Origin: Maniola hyperantus
Taxonomy: Eukaryota > Arthropoda > Insecta > Lepidoptera > Nymphalidae
Length of the DNA: 64,000 bases
Direction of reading: 5' to 3'
NCBI RefSeq assembly: GCF_902806685.2
Contig: NC_048539.1
Coordinates: 7,328,501-7,392,500 of the forward strand
The notes below the pieces were generated by a model that was not told where the DNA came from, made no database searches, and was given only the letters and a program-made list of their open reading frames with translations. A program made the translations under genes and the position numbers. Shown here piece after piece: positions 1 through 10,784 of the stretch. The first letter of the stretch is position 1. Every line of letters starts with the position of its first letter.

Positions 1-45
1 GAAGGTATGGAACCCTTCGTGTGCGAGCTCGACTCGCACTTGACT
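1..45. repeat. Family C tip fragment
   Basis: The first bases carry GGAACCCTTCG followed by GAGCTCGACTCGCACTTGAC. This is the tip of the dispersed family whose full copies lie at 11053-11478 and 20316-20842. Only the tip is inside the window, so the element presumably continues to the left. Confidence 0.55.
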
Positions 46-634
46 GATTTTATATTCCCTTTTTACCTCATTAAAAATAATCTTTAACGATTTTGCATTA
101 AACTCGTTTTTACATTGATTCTGATTTAATTCTTTGGCAATAGCATTTGTTAGAATTTTCTACCTGGTCTCTTTGTTGTGTAATTTTTTCTTGATTTTAT
201 GATTCTTTTGGTAATTTTTTTTAATACCAATGGATACCTAACGAAACGTAGATGTTTTTAAAATAATCCGCAGGATAAGTGCCATAGTAATTTTTACAGG
301 AAATTTGCAAGTTATTCAAAGAATTAAATTTAAAAATCGAAAGCTTGTACAGTTTTTGGGCTGTAATTTTAAAATGCTTGAAGTTTTTTTCAGTTTTATA
401 ACTGTTTATTATTAACAAGGATATGTACTAGCAAGAAATAAAAAAAAATCTGCTGAAATACATTGTTCCTTTTTTTTATTAATTTTTAAAGTGGCAAACA
501 CCCTTTTACCAAGAAAAAAATAAAAAAATGAATAACTCCAAAACGATACACTTTCGCATAAGGGGTCTTTTGATAGCTAATGTCCTGTACTATAACCCCT
601 TAACGGGATCGTGTCCTCTTTTCCTGTAACCCTG
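46..634. other. AT-rich sequence, no gene seen
   Basis: Very AT-rich with several A and T runs. Short open frames here have stop-poor AT composition and no recognisable domain. Nothing else is supported. Confidence 0.5.
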
Positions 635-862
635 TATAAAAGGAAAAGATGACTGACTGACTGACTGACTGACTGATCTATCAACACACAGCTCAAACTA
701 CTGGATGCATCGGGCTGAAATTTGGTCTGCAGATAGCTATTATGACGTAGCCATCCGCTAAGAAAGGATTTTTGAAAAGTCAACTCCTAAGGGGGTGAAA
801 TAGTTTAGGTTAGATTTGAAGTTTGCGTAGTCCACGCGGACGAAATTGCGGGCGTAAGCTAG
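635..862 (+). mobile_element. Helitron-like element, family H2
   Basis: Non-autonomous element of about 228 bp. It begins with TATAAAAGGAAAAG, followed by a GACT microsatellite (six repeats). The core contains ATAGCTATTATGACGTAG and AAGAAAGGATTTTTGAAAA, and the end is GCGGGCGTAAGCTAG before a T. The same layout recurs at least seven times in the window. The CTAG-T end with a GC hairpin just inside it fits a Helitron 3' terminus. No coding capacity. Confidence 0.6.
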
Positions 863-1480
863 TTGATGTATATGTGCGTGCAAAACACACTCGAATGGAA
901 AATCTTCTTTTTTAAGTCAGATAAAATAATAGATTTCATTAGACAACGCGCGTCGGATGGCACATGTTTACAACCTACAATTTCCCCCGTTCTCTAATCA
1001 TTAGGTATCGAATTTTTAAAGGACTTTAAAAAGAGAAGGTTAGCAATTCGACCTATATTAATTATGCGTGTACGTACATGTCTACGAGACCTACGAGTAA
1101 GCAAGTATATATATAACTTCTTCTGTATAGATATAATCTTCATTGCCGCGGGTCGTGACCCCTTTCTATTAATCAAATAATGGTAGGAGTTCTCTTGGGA
1201 TAGTAATGCGGTGAGTTCCCAAATCCTCCTGTGTAGTGTGTACAACTCGACGGGAAATAGATTTTAACTGTAAGGATAACTTAAAGTTATGAGATGCTAG
1301 TGATATTAATCAGAACCGACCGCTTATGTCATATATACAGTTTTTTGTTGAGTGAATTTGAGGTGAATTTTTGAATTTGAATACTTTGATTTCTGTTATC
1401 TAATGATAGGTTTTAGGCTGATCCGATGTAAAACTGGATATCAGATTGGTACAGGTTGAGAATGGAATTTCTTAACAAAC
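863..1480. other. Unannotated stretch
   Basis: Ordinary AT-rich sequence. No open frame with a recognisable domain and no repeat matched elsewhere in the window. Confidence 0.4.
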
Positions 1481-1481
1481 A

Positions 1482-1560
1482 ACATTTACTTGAGTGAGTC
1501 ACACTCAAGTAAATGTTTTATTTATTTACCAAGGTATTCTTTGGTAAATAAATAAAACAT
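1482..1560. repeat. Two back-to-back perfect hairpins
   Basis: Arm 1482-1496 (ACATTTACTTGAGTG) pairs perfectly with 1502-1516 across a 5-base loop. Arm 1513-1532 pairs perfectly with 1541-1560 across an 8-base loop. The two hairpins share bases 1513-1516, so they are alternative or cruciform-like structures. Function unknown. Confidence 0.85.
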
Positions 1561-2050
1561 ACTGATAAATTAATCACACATTGATATGATTTCTTGCATT
1601 AGTCTTATTTTTGAACAATTATTTAAAATAAGTATGTTGCCTTGAACTTTTTCCGAATCCGAGTGACCAAACTTACAAAAATGCGATCTCTTTTACTGAA
1701 TGTATTAAGTAAATTCTAAATTAATATGATTTCATCAAGCGCTGAGTGTTTATACAATCTGTGTTGCTCTGTGTTTGCTCTTCGGTTTCGGTTCGCAGAG
1801 CGAAGGAAATGCAGAGAAAATGCATTCAAATCAAGGCATACACTGGAATTAAAACGAGCTACATCGAGTAGAAATAGGGCCTCCGCAAGATCTGTTGCAG
1901 CATAATGTTCCCATATCTAAATGCTTGTACATAATATTTAACCTACATCATGTTTACAGAAAGTACTAACGCTCACATCTAAGGGCATAAGTACACATGC
2001 ACCTATATCCTCATCATATTTTATCAACGATTATTATTATCCATACTAAT

Positions 2051-2238
2051 CCATACTAATATTAAAAATGCGAAAATGTGTCTGCTTGTCTGTCCGTCTG
2101 TCTGCTAGCTTTTCATGGCCGATCCGTTAAACCGATTTTGATGAAATTTGGTAAAGAGATAGCTTGTTACCCGAGGAAGGACATAGACTACTTTGATCCC
2201 GGAAAATCCACGCGGACGAAGCCGCGGGCATCATCTAG
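2051..2238 (+). mobile_element. Helitron-like element, family H1
   Basis: Starts CCATACTAATATTAAAAATG. It has a TCTG-rich early segment, then GCTAGCTTTTCATGGCCGAT, GATGAAATTTGGTAAAGAGA and CGCGGACGAAGCCGCGGGC, ending CATCTAG before T. The near-palindrome CGCGGACGAAGCCGCGG followed by about 8 bases and CTAG is the expected shape of a Helitron 3' end. A nearly full-length copy. Confidence 0.65.
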
Positions 2239-2278
2239 TTTACAATATTTGGAAAGTGGTCCTAAATCTTTATAATAT

Positions 2279-2498
2279 ACTAACATTATAAATGCGGAAG
2301 TTTATCAGTCTTCTGTCTATGTCTGTTGGTCTGCTAGCTTTTCACGGCTAAACAGATAGACCACTAAACCAATTTTGATAATATTTGGTACATATTATAG
2401 ATAGCTTGCATCCCGGCGACGGTCATAGGCTATCATTAGAGGCCATTGGCATTTTGACTTGGAAAATCAAAGAATTCCTACGGGATATTTACAAAACT
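2279..2498 (+). mobile_element. Helitron-like element H1, 3'-truncated
   Basis: ACTAACATTATAAATGCGGA start, then GCTAGCTTTTCACGGC, GATAGCTTGCATCCCGGC and TCCTACGGGATATTT. It lies 40 bp downstream of another H1 copy in the same orientation. The hairpin and CTAG end are missing. Confidence 0.6.
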
Positions 2499-2499
2499 T

Positions 2500-3645
2500 G
2501 TTTATTAATTAGATAAATATAGGTACTCTTAGGTTTAGGTCTTCATTAATTTAATGATCAAAAGTTTCGATACTATGATAGAAATTTACGTAGGTATACT
2601 TATAGGTAGTAGGTTAAATACCTGTGTAAATGAAATATAAAGAAAAATCTGGAACAAACAAACAAACAACGGTCGTTAGGGGTCACGTGTAAACAGACAC
2701 TAAAATATTAAAAGAGCAAATTCAACCCACGCCAAGTGAAATCTTCTCAGAGCTCTGCTTTAGAAAGGATTGTTTTCCGTGTAAATAGTTACGCACATTG
2801 TTCCATTTCATTCTAGTTTACATTTTTTAAATGAGACTCTTTGAAAATATAACAATCCCTTTAATTAAAACTGTTTTAACAAAGGTTATAGTATGGATAA
2901 TAATAAGTTTGCAATACATATTTCTCGTAAAGTGGCTTTATAAGTACCATTATAACTATGGAAAAAGTAGACTTTTATCCCACTTGGGCGACTAAAATAT
3001 TAGCGCATAGTCACCTACAAATCCGTGGAGTTATTTTTTTATCGCATATTGCAGTAAAATTTCAAATGGCCACACCAGAACAGAAATTTAGAAGCTGGCT
3101 TCATTTATTAAGGTATTCTAAAGTAAGTACTAAGTAGTTCCAACTTTCAGTACTAGCATGTAGCACGTTCAATAATGACGAACTTGTCACGTGACACAAA
3201 CACAATGGTGGTGTAGACTGTGAATCACATAATTATCACACATTATGCAAGATTTACAGGACAATTATAATGTGGTGGGTTCCAAGATCCCCCACGAAAA
3301 GCCTGCGCTATTACTTAAAGTGCAACATTTTGGCTAAGGTATCAGCCAGCCCTGTGATCCAATAGTCGCGCAAATTAAATTTATGGCCAAGTTAATTACG
3401 TTACCCAGAGTTGGCAAGACCAAACAGTAGGATGAGATGTATTTAGACACTATTTAACATTTACTCCATGCCAGCTAATTTTCCACCAAAAAATGTGCAC
3501 TATCTGTTAAGATATAACCAAGCTTTATTAATTGAAGTACCTATTTACTTTAAATAGAACGTATTTGAAAGAAGTCACGCGCTCAGCTAGCAAAAAAACA
3601 TATGACGTTTGATTTTGCAAACGAAATGGTGTGTATATTTGGCTT
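2500..3645. other. Unannotated stretch
   Basis: About 1.1 kb of AT-rich sequence. I see no gene, no splice-bounded open frame with a domain, and no repeat shared with the rest of the window. Confidence 0.4.
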
Positions 3646-3649
3646 GCAT

Positions 3650-3840
3650 CATTAGGATAAAGTTGAGGCCGTGGGTGGGTGTGGATAAATCGGCGACATT
3701 TACATGGGCCCAGCGGCTCGCACCCGCGGCTAATGGAGCGCTTTTACAGCAAATTGACGGACTGAATCTACTTCCAAATATATTACCATCTGAAATAACC
3801 TTCACCAGTATTTTTGTGTCTCTATCGATTTGAGCACCCA
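3650..3840. other. GC-rich block of unknown nature
   Basis: A markedly GC-richer island within AT-rich DNA, with GGCCGTGGGTGGGTG and CCCAGCGGCTCGCACCCG. Both strands are open over about 75-84 codons (3609-3833 plus, 3587-3841 minus), which is common in GC-rich repeats. No domain recognised in either frame. It could be a conserved non-coding element, an exon, or a piece of a GC-rich repeat. Confidence 0.3.
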
Positions 3841-3941
3841 TTTTTCATTCGTCAAATAACCTTTAACTTACCATTTGCATTGTACAGGATCATGTACTTT
3901 TTAATTTACATGGTAATATTACATTTTGAAGTTTTTATTAG

Positions 3942-4128
3942 TTGTTGTTGGAGTCGCAATAGAAATACACTCTGTGAAAATTTCAACTACCTATTACGAT
4001 TTATGAGATACAGCCCGCCAACAGACAGACAGATCCGCTGACAGATAGAGGAGAGATGGACAGACGGACGGACAGCGGAGCCTTAGTAATAGGTTCCCGT
4101 TGGCAGCCTTCGGGTAAAGAACCCTGAA
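3942..4128 (+). repeat. Family C2 fragment
   Basis: Shares with 55677-56070 the segments AGAAATACA-CTGTGAAAATTTCAACT, ATGAGATACAGC and GACGGACGGACAGCGGA, then CTTAGTAAT. Only the 3' part is present here. Confidence 0.6.
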
Positions 4129-4299
4129 AATACATGTTTAATTTGTTCCGTCAAACAATTCTCCAAGTAAATTGGTAACTTGGTAAGAGAAATCAATGCG
4201 CGCACAAAATTTCTTTTAATCAATCCCAATTATGGTACTGAAAAATTAAAAGTTGGTGTTAGTAGCAGGAACACCGAACAGTAAATGTGACAAAACTTT

Positions 4300-4400
4300 G
4301 AGATGCCCAATTAAAAATAAACGCTTCGTTGGTCTCCAGTTCAAAAGTTTGTATTGCCCAGCCAATAAGTACAGCTTCACTTGGTGACCTTATTAACTGA
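4300..4400. repeat. Dispersed anonymous repeat, copy 1
   Basis: Shares ATTAAAAATAAACGCT-CG-TGG, then CAAAAGTT and a CCA-CCAATA motif followed by GTGACC, with 22845-22935. Two diverged copies; class unknown. Confidence 0.4.
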
Positions 4401-4459
4401 ATAAGCCGAAATGTTTGCTATTTTTAAACTATTTGCTGCGTAATTCAATGGATTTACTA

Positions 4460-4833
4460 AATTGGGTATTTGGCTCCAATTTTTTTATTACTTTATTATA
4501 AACTCGAATAAAAATAATGACGTAAACTGAAAAAAAAACTAATTAAATTGATCAAATAACAAAAAAAGTTAATATTTCTGATTAGACAGAGATAGAGATA
4601 CAGCAGTTTGACGTCACACCTACTAATGTCATTGTAGCTTCGTGCGGTTTTATACAAATTTTCTTTTTGCGAGAAAGGGATAGAAGATCCTCCCACTCCA
4701 AAATTAAAATGCCTGTAACTTTGTAAATCTTTATTGGATTTTAATATTTTTTCAGTGTACGTCATTATTTTTATCCTAGTTTAAAATAAAGTAATAATAT
4801 TTAACAAATTCAAAAGTAGGCAAATACCCAATT
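4460..4833. mobile_element. MITE-like inverted-repeat element
   Basis: The ends are AATTGGGTATTTG at 4460 and CAAATACCCAATT ending at 4833. Arms continue with ATTACTTTATT and ATAAAAATAATGACGTA-ACTGAAAAAA on both sides (left to about 4535, right from about 4748), so the imperfect terminal repeats exceed 70 bp. The core has no domain. The open frame at 4496-4765 (-) lies wholly inside and is incidental. Class of transposase unknown. Confidence 0.65.
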
Positions 4834-4865
4834 CGAGAAGATGTCAATGGCAAGTGATAGATATT

Positions 4866-5150
4866 ATCATCATCATTATCACCCATTGCCAGCTCACTAC
4901 TGAGACGGGTCTCCTCTGAGAATCTCACTCACTCTGGCCAAGTGTGAAGTGGCAGACTTCACACACCTTTGAGCATTATGGAGAACTCTCAGACAGTTGT
5001 CCTCACAATGTTATTCTTCACCGTTAAAGCAATTGGTAGGTACTTCTTTGCTTAAAACGCACAAAACTCCAAAAGGTTAGTGTGCGAGGGATCGAACCCC
5101 GAACCTCACGAGTAGGAGGCCGACGTATTAACCACTAGGCTACCGTCGCT
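4866..5150 (-). mobile_element. tRNA-headed SINE, family SINE-A
   Basis: Read on the minus strand, the head at 5150 begins AGCGACGGTAGCCTAGTGGT, a pol III A-box-like segment. GGTTCGATCCC-type B-box sequence lies about 45 bases on. The body includes TTTAACGGTGAAG, TGTGAAGTCTGCCACTTC and GGAGACCCGTCTC, and the tail is a short ATGATGATA repeat. At least nine more copies or fragments lie in this window. Non-autonomous, probably mobilised by a LINE. Confidence 0.75.
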
Positions 5151-5176
5151 TTTAATGATAGATATATTTATTGCTA

Positions 5177-5757
5177 ACTAGCTGACCCGCCCGGGTTTCG
5201 CTCGGGTGGAGTTTAGAAAATTAAGGGGGAGGTTGAATTAAATTTTTCTCTCCGTAGGAACCATCCTCGTAATTCAAGGAATATTATAAAAAAAGAATTA
5301 GCGAAATCGGTTCAGCTGTTCTCGAGATTTGCGATGAGCAACACATTTGGTGATTCATTTTTATATTATAGACTAGCTGACCTGCCCCAGCTACGCTCGG
5401 GTGGAGTTTAGAAAATTGATGGGGAGGTTGAATTAAATTTTTCTCTCCGTAAGAACCATCCTCGTACTTCAAGGAATATTATAAAAAAGAATTAGCGAAA
5501 TCGGTTCAGCTGTTCTCGAGATTTGCGATGAGCAACACATTTGGTGATTCATTTTTATATTATAGACTAGCTGACCTGCCCCAGCTACGCTCGGGTGGAG
5601 TTTAGAAAATTGATGGGGAGGTTGAATTAAATTTTTCTCTCCGTAAGAACCATCCTCGTACTTCAAGGAATATTATAAAAAAGAATTAGCGAAATCGGTT
5701 CAGCTGTTCTCGAGATTTGCGATGAGCAACACATTTGGTGATTCATTTTTATATTAT
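5177..5757 (-). repeat. Three-unit tandem array of Helitron-like H4
   Basis: Three head-to-tail units begin at 5177, 5372 and 5566, with spacings of 195 and 194 bp. Each plus-strand unit starts ACTAGCTGACC and ends TTCATTTTTATATTAT. Units 2 and 3 look nearly identical; unit 1 differs at several sites. Read on the minus strand each unit ends in a GC hairpin followed by CAG-CTAG-T. The repeated short open frames at 5284-5472 and 5469-5666 are this repeat, not genes. Confidence 0.8.
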
Positions 5758-6327
5758 TGATTACGTGTTGACTATAATAATATATCTAATTTGGTATAAT
5801 ATAATATTCTTACATATTTTAGTTAATTATGATAAGGTTCCACGATTCAAGGCCCGTAAAACACATTTAATAGAAATTCCAATCTAATCTGCATACAATT
5901 TGAACTCGCTTTTACTTACAACAAAGTAGTAAGTGTGTAACTTTGTAAGCGAATCTACTATCTACCAAATCGATTTTCACCCACTTATAATACTCGGATT
6001 AGTTTGTAACTTTGCAAACTTGTTTTATATGTTCATTCTTCATATTATGTATGTCTTTTGTGCGCTAACTTGTTCGCGGAATTTACGCCAAGGTCTGATT
6101 TTTCTAAAAGGATTTGATAGTCTTATAAGTAAGTACATTTTCTCATAGTGCAAAATATGTTAATTCCAAAAACTATTAAGTATTGATGAGTTATTAATTA
6201 GTTTTTGTCATTTTCACTCTTTTCTCTCTCATTTAAAAAAAAGGCTCGCCGTTTTTTTGCTTACATAAAAAACGCGAATACGAACCGAACGCGTATGAGT
6301 GTTCAAACGCTAGGCTTACGTGCACAA
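5758..6327. other. Unannotated stretch
   Basis: AT-rich. The open frame 5933-6148 (+) has no recognisable domain and probably arises by chance. Confidence 0.4.
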
Positions 6328-6430
6328 GGACAGTGAAACTGATTTAGTTAAATTTTGTAATGCTATCACTTTTTAGCAACTACAGTATTAGGTATATTAT
6401 GCCCTTGCCAAAAAGTGATGTCAAAGCATT
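6328..6430. repeat. Imperfect inverted repeat
   Basis: CTGATTTAGTTAAATTTTGTAATGC-TATCACTTTTTAGC on the left matches the reverse complement of GCCAAAAAGTGATG, AAGCATTAGACTAA and CTGATTTAG on the right. It is probably a decayed foldback element of about 100 bp. Confidence 0.5.
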
Positions 6431-7357
6431 AGACTAACTGATTTAGTCTATCTAGCTTATTTGATTCACCGAAACTTTTTAAAAAAATCAAGAAAAGCAC
6501 CAACTAGGCATCAATAGTGCCTTCTGATTCTTGGTTAATTTCCTTAAATGGACAGAAAACTATCAAACATATTATTTTTGAAATTTCGTTTATTTAGAAA
6601 CTGTGAAAAATTTCAATAAACACAAGACACAAGAAAATACTTTAAAAAAAATCACAAAGCATGATTATAATTTATATTTAACGTATACGAAGCCATATAT
6701 GGATTTTTTCTGTTTTTCTGTTTTAGTAGAATGCATAGGAAGCTGTATAATATAATAAAGTAATTCCTAAAATAATAACTTTTTTACTTATACTGATTAC
6801 TAATCATCCTGGATACAGTAGAAACCTTCGAGCCCCCAATGACGGTTACCCATCCAGTTATAGAAATATACAGCCGATGTAGCGATATTGCACCATCCTC
6901 ACTTTCGATAGTAAATAGGTACATAATATTATATTATTTAGGTACTAGGTAGGTGGCATTGTTTATTATTGTATTAACGGTTATTCGTATAAGGGATAAG
7001 GTAAATAAGTTGAGCTAACAGTATTTGCGATGTTTGCGAAGGACTGTGATTCTTTTGCGATTAGAAGGGCCAAAAGGTCGGGCATGTAACAGATTGATAA
7101 TATTTGTATCATTACCGCGAACAGTAATGATAAAAATATTATCAAACTACAAACGCGGCCGCGTTTTATGGTGCATTTTCCGTCATTATTTTTATGACGA
7201 TAATTTTTTTATATTGTGTTGTTTTGTGAACTTCCATGCTTCCGTATGGCCAGCGACAGTACTAGTAAAGGTACAATTATTGTAATTATATTAAAAATGA
7301 AAATAATATAGTAGCACTATAATAGTCTGATATGGACTACTATGGAAAATAATAGTT

Positions 7358-7456
7358 ATTAGACGATGCCCGTGACTTTATCTGCGTGGATTTAGGTTTC
7401 AAAAATCCAGTAGGTACTCTTCGATTTTTCAACATAAAAGTAGGCTATTTTCAAGG
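7358..7456 (-). mobile_element. Helitron-like H1, right half of a split copy
   Basis: GATGCCCGTGACTTTATCTG, GTGGATTTAGGTTTC and AACATAAAAGTAGGCTA are the 3' half of H1 read on the minus strand. The 5' half resumes at 7702-7758. The intervening 245 bp holds a hairpin and SINE-C, so H1 was interrupted. Confidence 0.55.
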
Positions 7457-7464
7457 CATTCCAG

Positions 7465-7525
7465 ACCCCATTTGGTTCAGTTCATTAAGGGTAAGCTACC
7501 TTTAATTAACTGAATCAAATGGGGT
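7465..7525. repeat. 29-bp-arm hairpin
   Basis: Arm 7465-7493 (ACCCCATTTGGTTCAGTT...) pairs with 7497-7525 with three mismatches and a 3-base loop. It lies between the two halves of a split H1. Confidence 0.75.
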
Positions 7526-7559
7526 ATGAAAAGGTAACAGAAATACAGACATTTCTAAA

Positions 7560-7700
7560 TAGTTTTTAAATACATATCAAAAATTGCGGAACAGGCAGGA
7601 TTCAGAAGGAGGAGGAGGAGGCAAATTTTTTATATGTATTTAAAAATTAGTTAGAAAGTTCCTTGAAGTGTAGGTAAAAACACTATCATAAAATAAATAT
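7560..7700 (+). mobile_element. SINE-C copy (degraded)
   Basis: AATACATATCAAAAATTGCG on the left, TATATGTATTTAAAAATTAG, then TTCCTTGAAGTGTAGGTAAA and AACACTATCATAAAAT. These segments match the complete copy at 38058-38253. The tRNA-like middle is replaced by a GGA-rich stretch. Confidence 0.55.
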
Positions 7701-7701
7701 A

Positions 7702-7758
7702 AAGACAGACAGACATACTATAAACTTTCGCATTTATAATATTAATTAGTATAGTATA
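7702..7758 (-). mobile_element. Helitron-like H1, left end of split copy
   Basis: GACAGACAGACATACTATAA followed by CTTTCGCATTTATAATATTA is the H1 5' end on the minus strand, completing the copy begun at 7358. Confidence 0.55.
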
Positions 7759-7934
7759 TATGTATGTATATATGGATTAGACAGGAGATACCGATGACGG
7801 GTTGAGAGAAATTTCCGCACTGCGAAACGCGCGTTAAGTAGAGACGCCCCTCTGCATTGCGTACCTTTGACGTCACGCGCTGAAATTAAGTTCATGCTTC
7901 ACATCGTATACGCGCACAATTCAGTACCCGGTAG

Positions 7935-8097
7935 GAAATATTGTACATCGACCTTTAGAGAGAGATAGCGGTTTCGTAAAGCGCGTAGAGCGTTGTATCT
8001 GTCGTTGAGACCGACAAAACGCCACATAGGTATGAGTGACAGAGACGACGCTCTACAAAGCTGAAATCTCATTCTAAAGGTCGATGTACATTATTTC
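7935..8097. mobile_element. MITE-like element, family B, copy 1
   Basis: Left end GAAATATTGTACATCGACCT and right end AGGTCGATGTACATTATTTC are inverted repeats. Internal segments GAGCGTTGT-TCTGTCGTTG, GAGACCGACAAAACG and GACAACGC-like sequence match 41394-41545 in opposite orientation. Similarity extends outward into CCGGTAGG, so the true terminus may lie about 9 bases further left. Confidence 0.7.
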
Positions 8098-8628
8098 TTG
8101 CCGTTTTGTACGCGCGCGTTCTGTGTGATGCCCAACTGTGCAGCTAATACCGCGTTGTGTGTGATTCGGGGTCTCACACACAACTGAGGTCCATTATTAG
8201 TAATAAATAATAGTTATATGTATAGTTATAAACAACAATCATCGTAAAGGATAAAAAAAATCGAAGTAAAAAATAAAATCATAATAAGTATAGCACTCAT
8301 GTGGCACGTAATAAAACGTATAATATTATAAGCTACGTTGGGACAGTTTTTAAAACCTTTTGCAGTGTTCTACGAAGATTGACCAGCTATTTCTCCCCTT
8401 TTATTACTACCTATTATTTTTCAGCGTCTCGACAATCTCATATTTTCTCTTATACTGGAAGCAGACTGAAAAATATTTCTGTTGTAGGTATAATATTTTA
8501 AAATTCTTACGATATTTGCTTTACCCTAACATTAAATTCAGACATAATATTTAATATTATATATATATACCACACACAGTAAAATACTTAATTAACTTGT
8601 AGCTGGTTTACGATATTATATTGCCCGA

Positions 8629-8823
8629 TATATGATGCCCGCGTTTTTTTTTTATTTCCTAGGAACCCTTTGATTTTTCGAGTTAAAAAGTAGTATGTCC
8701 GTCGTCTCCAGGGTACAAATTATCTTTGTGCAAATTTTGATCAAAATTGTTAACGGATAGGCCGTGAAAAATTAAAAGACAGACAGACATACACTTTCGT
8801 GTTCATTACTTTTAGTATGGACC
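8629..8823 (-). mobile_element. Helitron-like H1
   Basis: GATGCCCGCG, CCTTTGATTTTTCG, AAAAAGTAGTATGTCC, GGATAGGCCGTGAAAA, then GACAGACAGACATACACTTT and a decayed ATTACTTTTAGTATGGA start. Diverged, but order and orientation match H1 on the minus strand. Confidence 0.6.
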
Positions 8824-8855
8824 CAGAATACATAATACTTAGTAGGTGCAGTACG

Positions 8856-9025
8856 GATTAGCCAATAGGGTCTTGGACTATACTAATAAAATGATGTGAT
8901 TTTTTGTCTAGCTGTAGTTTATTTGGCTAGAAAGAGAATAATTGAAAAAAAAACATGATTTTATTTATTTTTAACATGAGCGTCATGCTGTACGAAAGGT
9001 GATTAATAACGTCAGAATTGGTCAG
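8856..9025 (+). repeat. Anonymous repeat J, copy 1
   Basis: TCTTGGACTATACTAATAAAATGA, GTTTATTTGGCTAGAAA, CATGCTGTACGAAAGG and TTAATAACGTCA recur in order at 10835-11018. Diverged duplicate of unknown class. Confidence 0.55.
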
Positions 9026-9639
9026 AATCCATAAACGACAAATGTTTTTAAATTTTTTAACATAAAAATAGAGTAATTTCTGCAGGAAAATATTTTTCTC
9101 CTCTTCCTCATGAAATAAAGAACTCATGTTCTTAGTAGGTAGCTGAAAGGTAAATTTTCCGAAAGATCCTAGGGCCAACTAGCGCGTTAGAGACTGGCAG
9201 CGCAACCGGGCAAAGCAAAACTTTGCCCGGCTATTGCTGCATATTTTATTTAGCTATCAAAAAATCTGCTAGCATTTGAAACGGAATAAAACTGGAGTCA
9301 TAAAAATGTTTATTGTAGCTTATATTACACGGATGGTAATGAACCGTAGGTAAGCGTTCCACAGCTGGGCAAGGTCCCACTTCGACGTCACAAGGCCGGT
9401 CGCTTTGTTACGTCATAACTTGACACTGAGACGACAAAGCTACAACTTCAGAGTTCTAAAAATAGAAATGAACCCAGTGTTGCCTTTTCGTCTCAGGGTC
9501 GTTCTATTACTATCCATTTCCGATTCAAAAGATAAAAGTTGCTGTATAAATGTATGTTATCCAACGAACCTTATGTCTTATTTCAATGATGAAACAAACT
9601 ATTATATTGTATGAAACTTGATCATCTCCCTGACGCAGT

Positions 9640-9690
9640 GACGATTGCTATTGGTCTTATAAATGAGTACCAGACCCGCCCCGTGATAGC
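9640..9690 (+). repeat. Repeat J-associated segment
   Basis: ACGATTGCTATTGGTCTTAT followed by AAATGAGTACCAGA matches 10793-10832, where it stands immediately before repeat J. Confidence 0.45.
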
Positions 9691-9960
9691 TCAACTAGAA
9701 GTTTTGAAAATCAGTGAGGGGGTGGGATTGCCAAAAATCCTGAGACATGACGTGTCTTTATTTTTGCCCGCAAGCATAATTATGCCAAATGAACATAAGT
9801 TGAAAAATGTCTGACTTTCATACAAACTTTCGTAGTAGAATTTCGAAAAACCCTTGAACTCGTATTTCTTAATTTTTGACTAAAAGTCCAAATACCAGTT
9901 TTTACAAATAGGTCGTCGGTTCTTTAGCAGCTATTGTGTAATGTCTAAATTAGGTTTAAG

Positions 9961-10130
9961 AACCGGACAAGTGTGAGTCAGTCTCGCGCGACGAGGGTTC
10001 CGTAATACAGTCGTATTTTTTCGACATTTTGCACGATAATTCAAAAACTATGATGCTTAAAAATAAATAAAAATCTGTTTTAGAATGCACAGGTGAAGAC
10101 CTTTTATATGATACCCACTTGATATAGTTA
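9961..10130 (-). mobile_element. Family C, tip half
   Basis: Tip AACCGGACAAGTGTGAGTCAG, GAGGGTTCCGTAATACAGTCG, TCGACATTTTGCACGATAAT and AGGTGAAGACCTTT match the right part of 11053-11478 in inverted orientation. The other half is missing. Confidence 0.65.
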
Positions 10131-10218
10131 TCTTACTTCGAACATTGAAAAAGCTAATTATTAGTTCATGAGTCTAGGCAAATGATACCCCACATGCCAG
10201 GGTAAGAAAAAAAATTCC

Positions 10219-10312
10219 AGCTCTTTTGTCATGTATCAACCCATTACTGAGCCGGGGGTCTTCTCTAAGAGTGAGAAGGGTTTAGGTCATAGTCTGCCAC
10301 GATGGCCAATAA
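10219..10312 (-). mobile_element. SINE-A fragment
   Basis: ATCAACCCATTACTGAGCCG and CTTCTCTAAGAGTGAGAAGG, followed by TAGTCTGCCACGATGGCCAA. This is the distal body of SINE-A; the tRNA-like head is lost. Confidence 0.55.
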
Positions 10313-10784
10313 TGTAGTATTTTGTATGATTAAATTAAAGAATAACAGGCCTTGAAATTTAAAAAAAAACTAATTTCTTGCAAGATTCTGGTCAATTTAT
10401 TGAATTCGCCGTAGTATTGCCATGAATGAGGAAAAATTGTGCAGAATTCACTGAACTAAAGTTTTGCTGCTAATGAAAGCTTCTGAGAATTTATAAAATA
10501 TTTTCGAATTTTCAGACGAATTAAAAGTCCATCATTTCTAGTTCCAGGTAGTTCTGTATACAATTTTAAATTAAAGCTCATTTTGGCTGATAATAATAAT
10601 CTGCTAAAATGATAAAAAGTTGACTGAGGGCTTTTTTGAATCCATACTTATACTTATAATTTTTTTAATCTGTCTCTTTGTTTGTTTCTTCTTTATGCCT
10701 CAACTAATCATAGAGCTAAGCATAAAAAGTAGGGAATCCTATTTTCCTGAGAAATGAAAGGTTTCGGTTGAATTGAAATTATAG

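Noticed and set aside
4496..4765. 89-codon minus-strand open frame
   Set aside because: Entirely inside the inverted-repeat element 4460-4833, with no similarity to a transposase.
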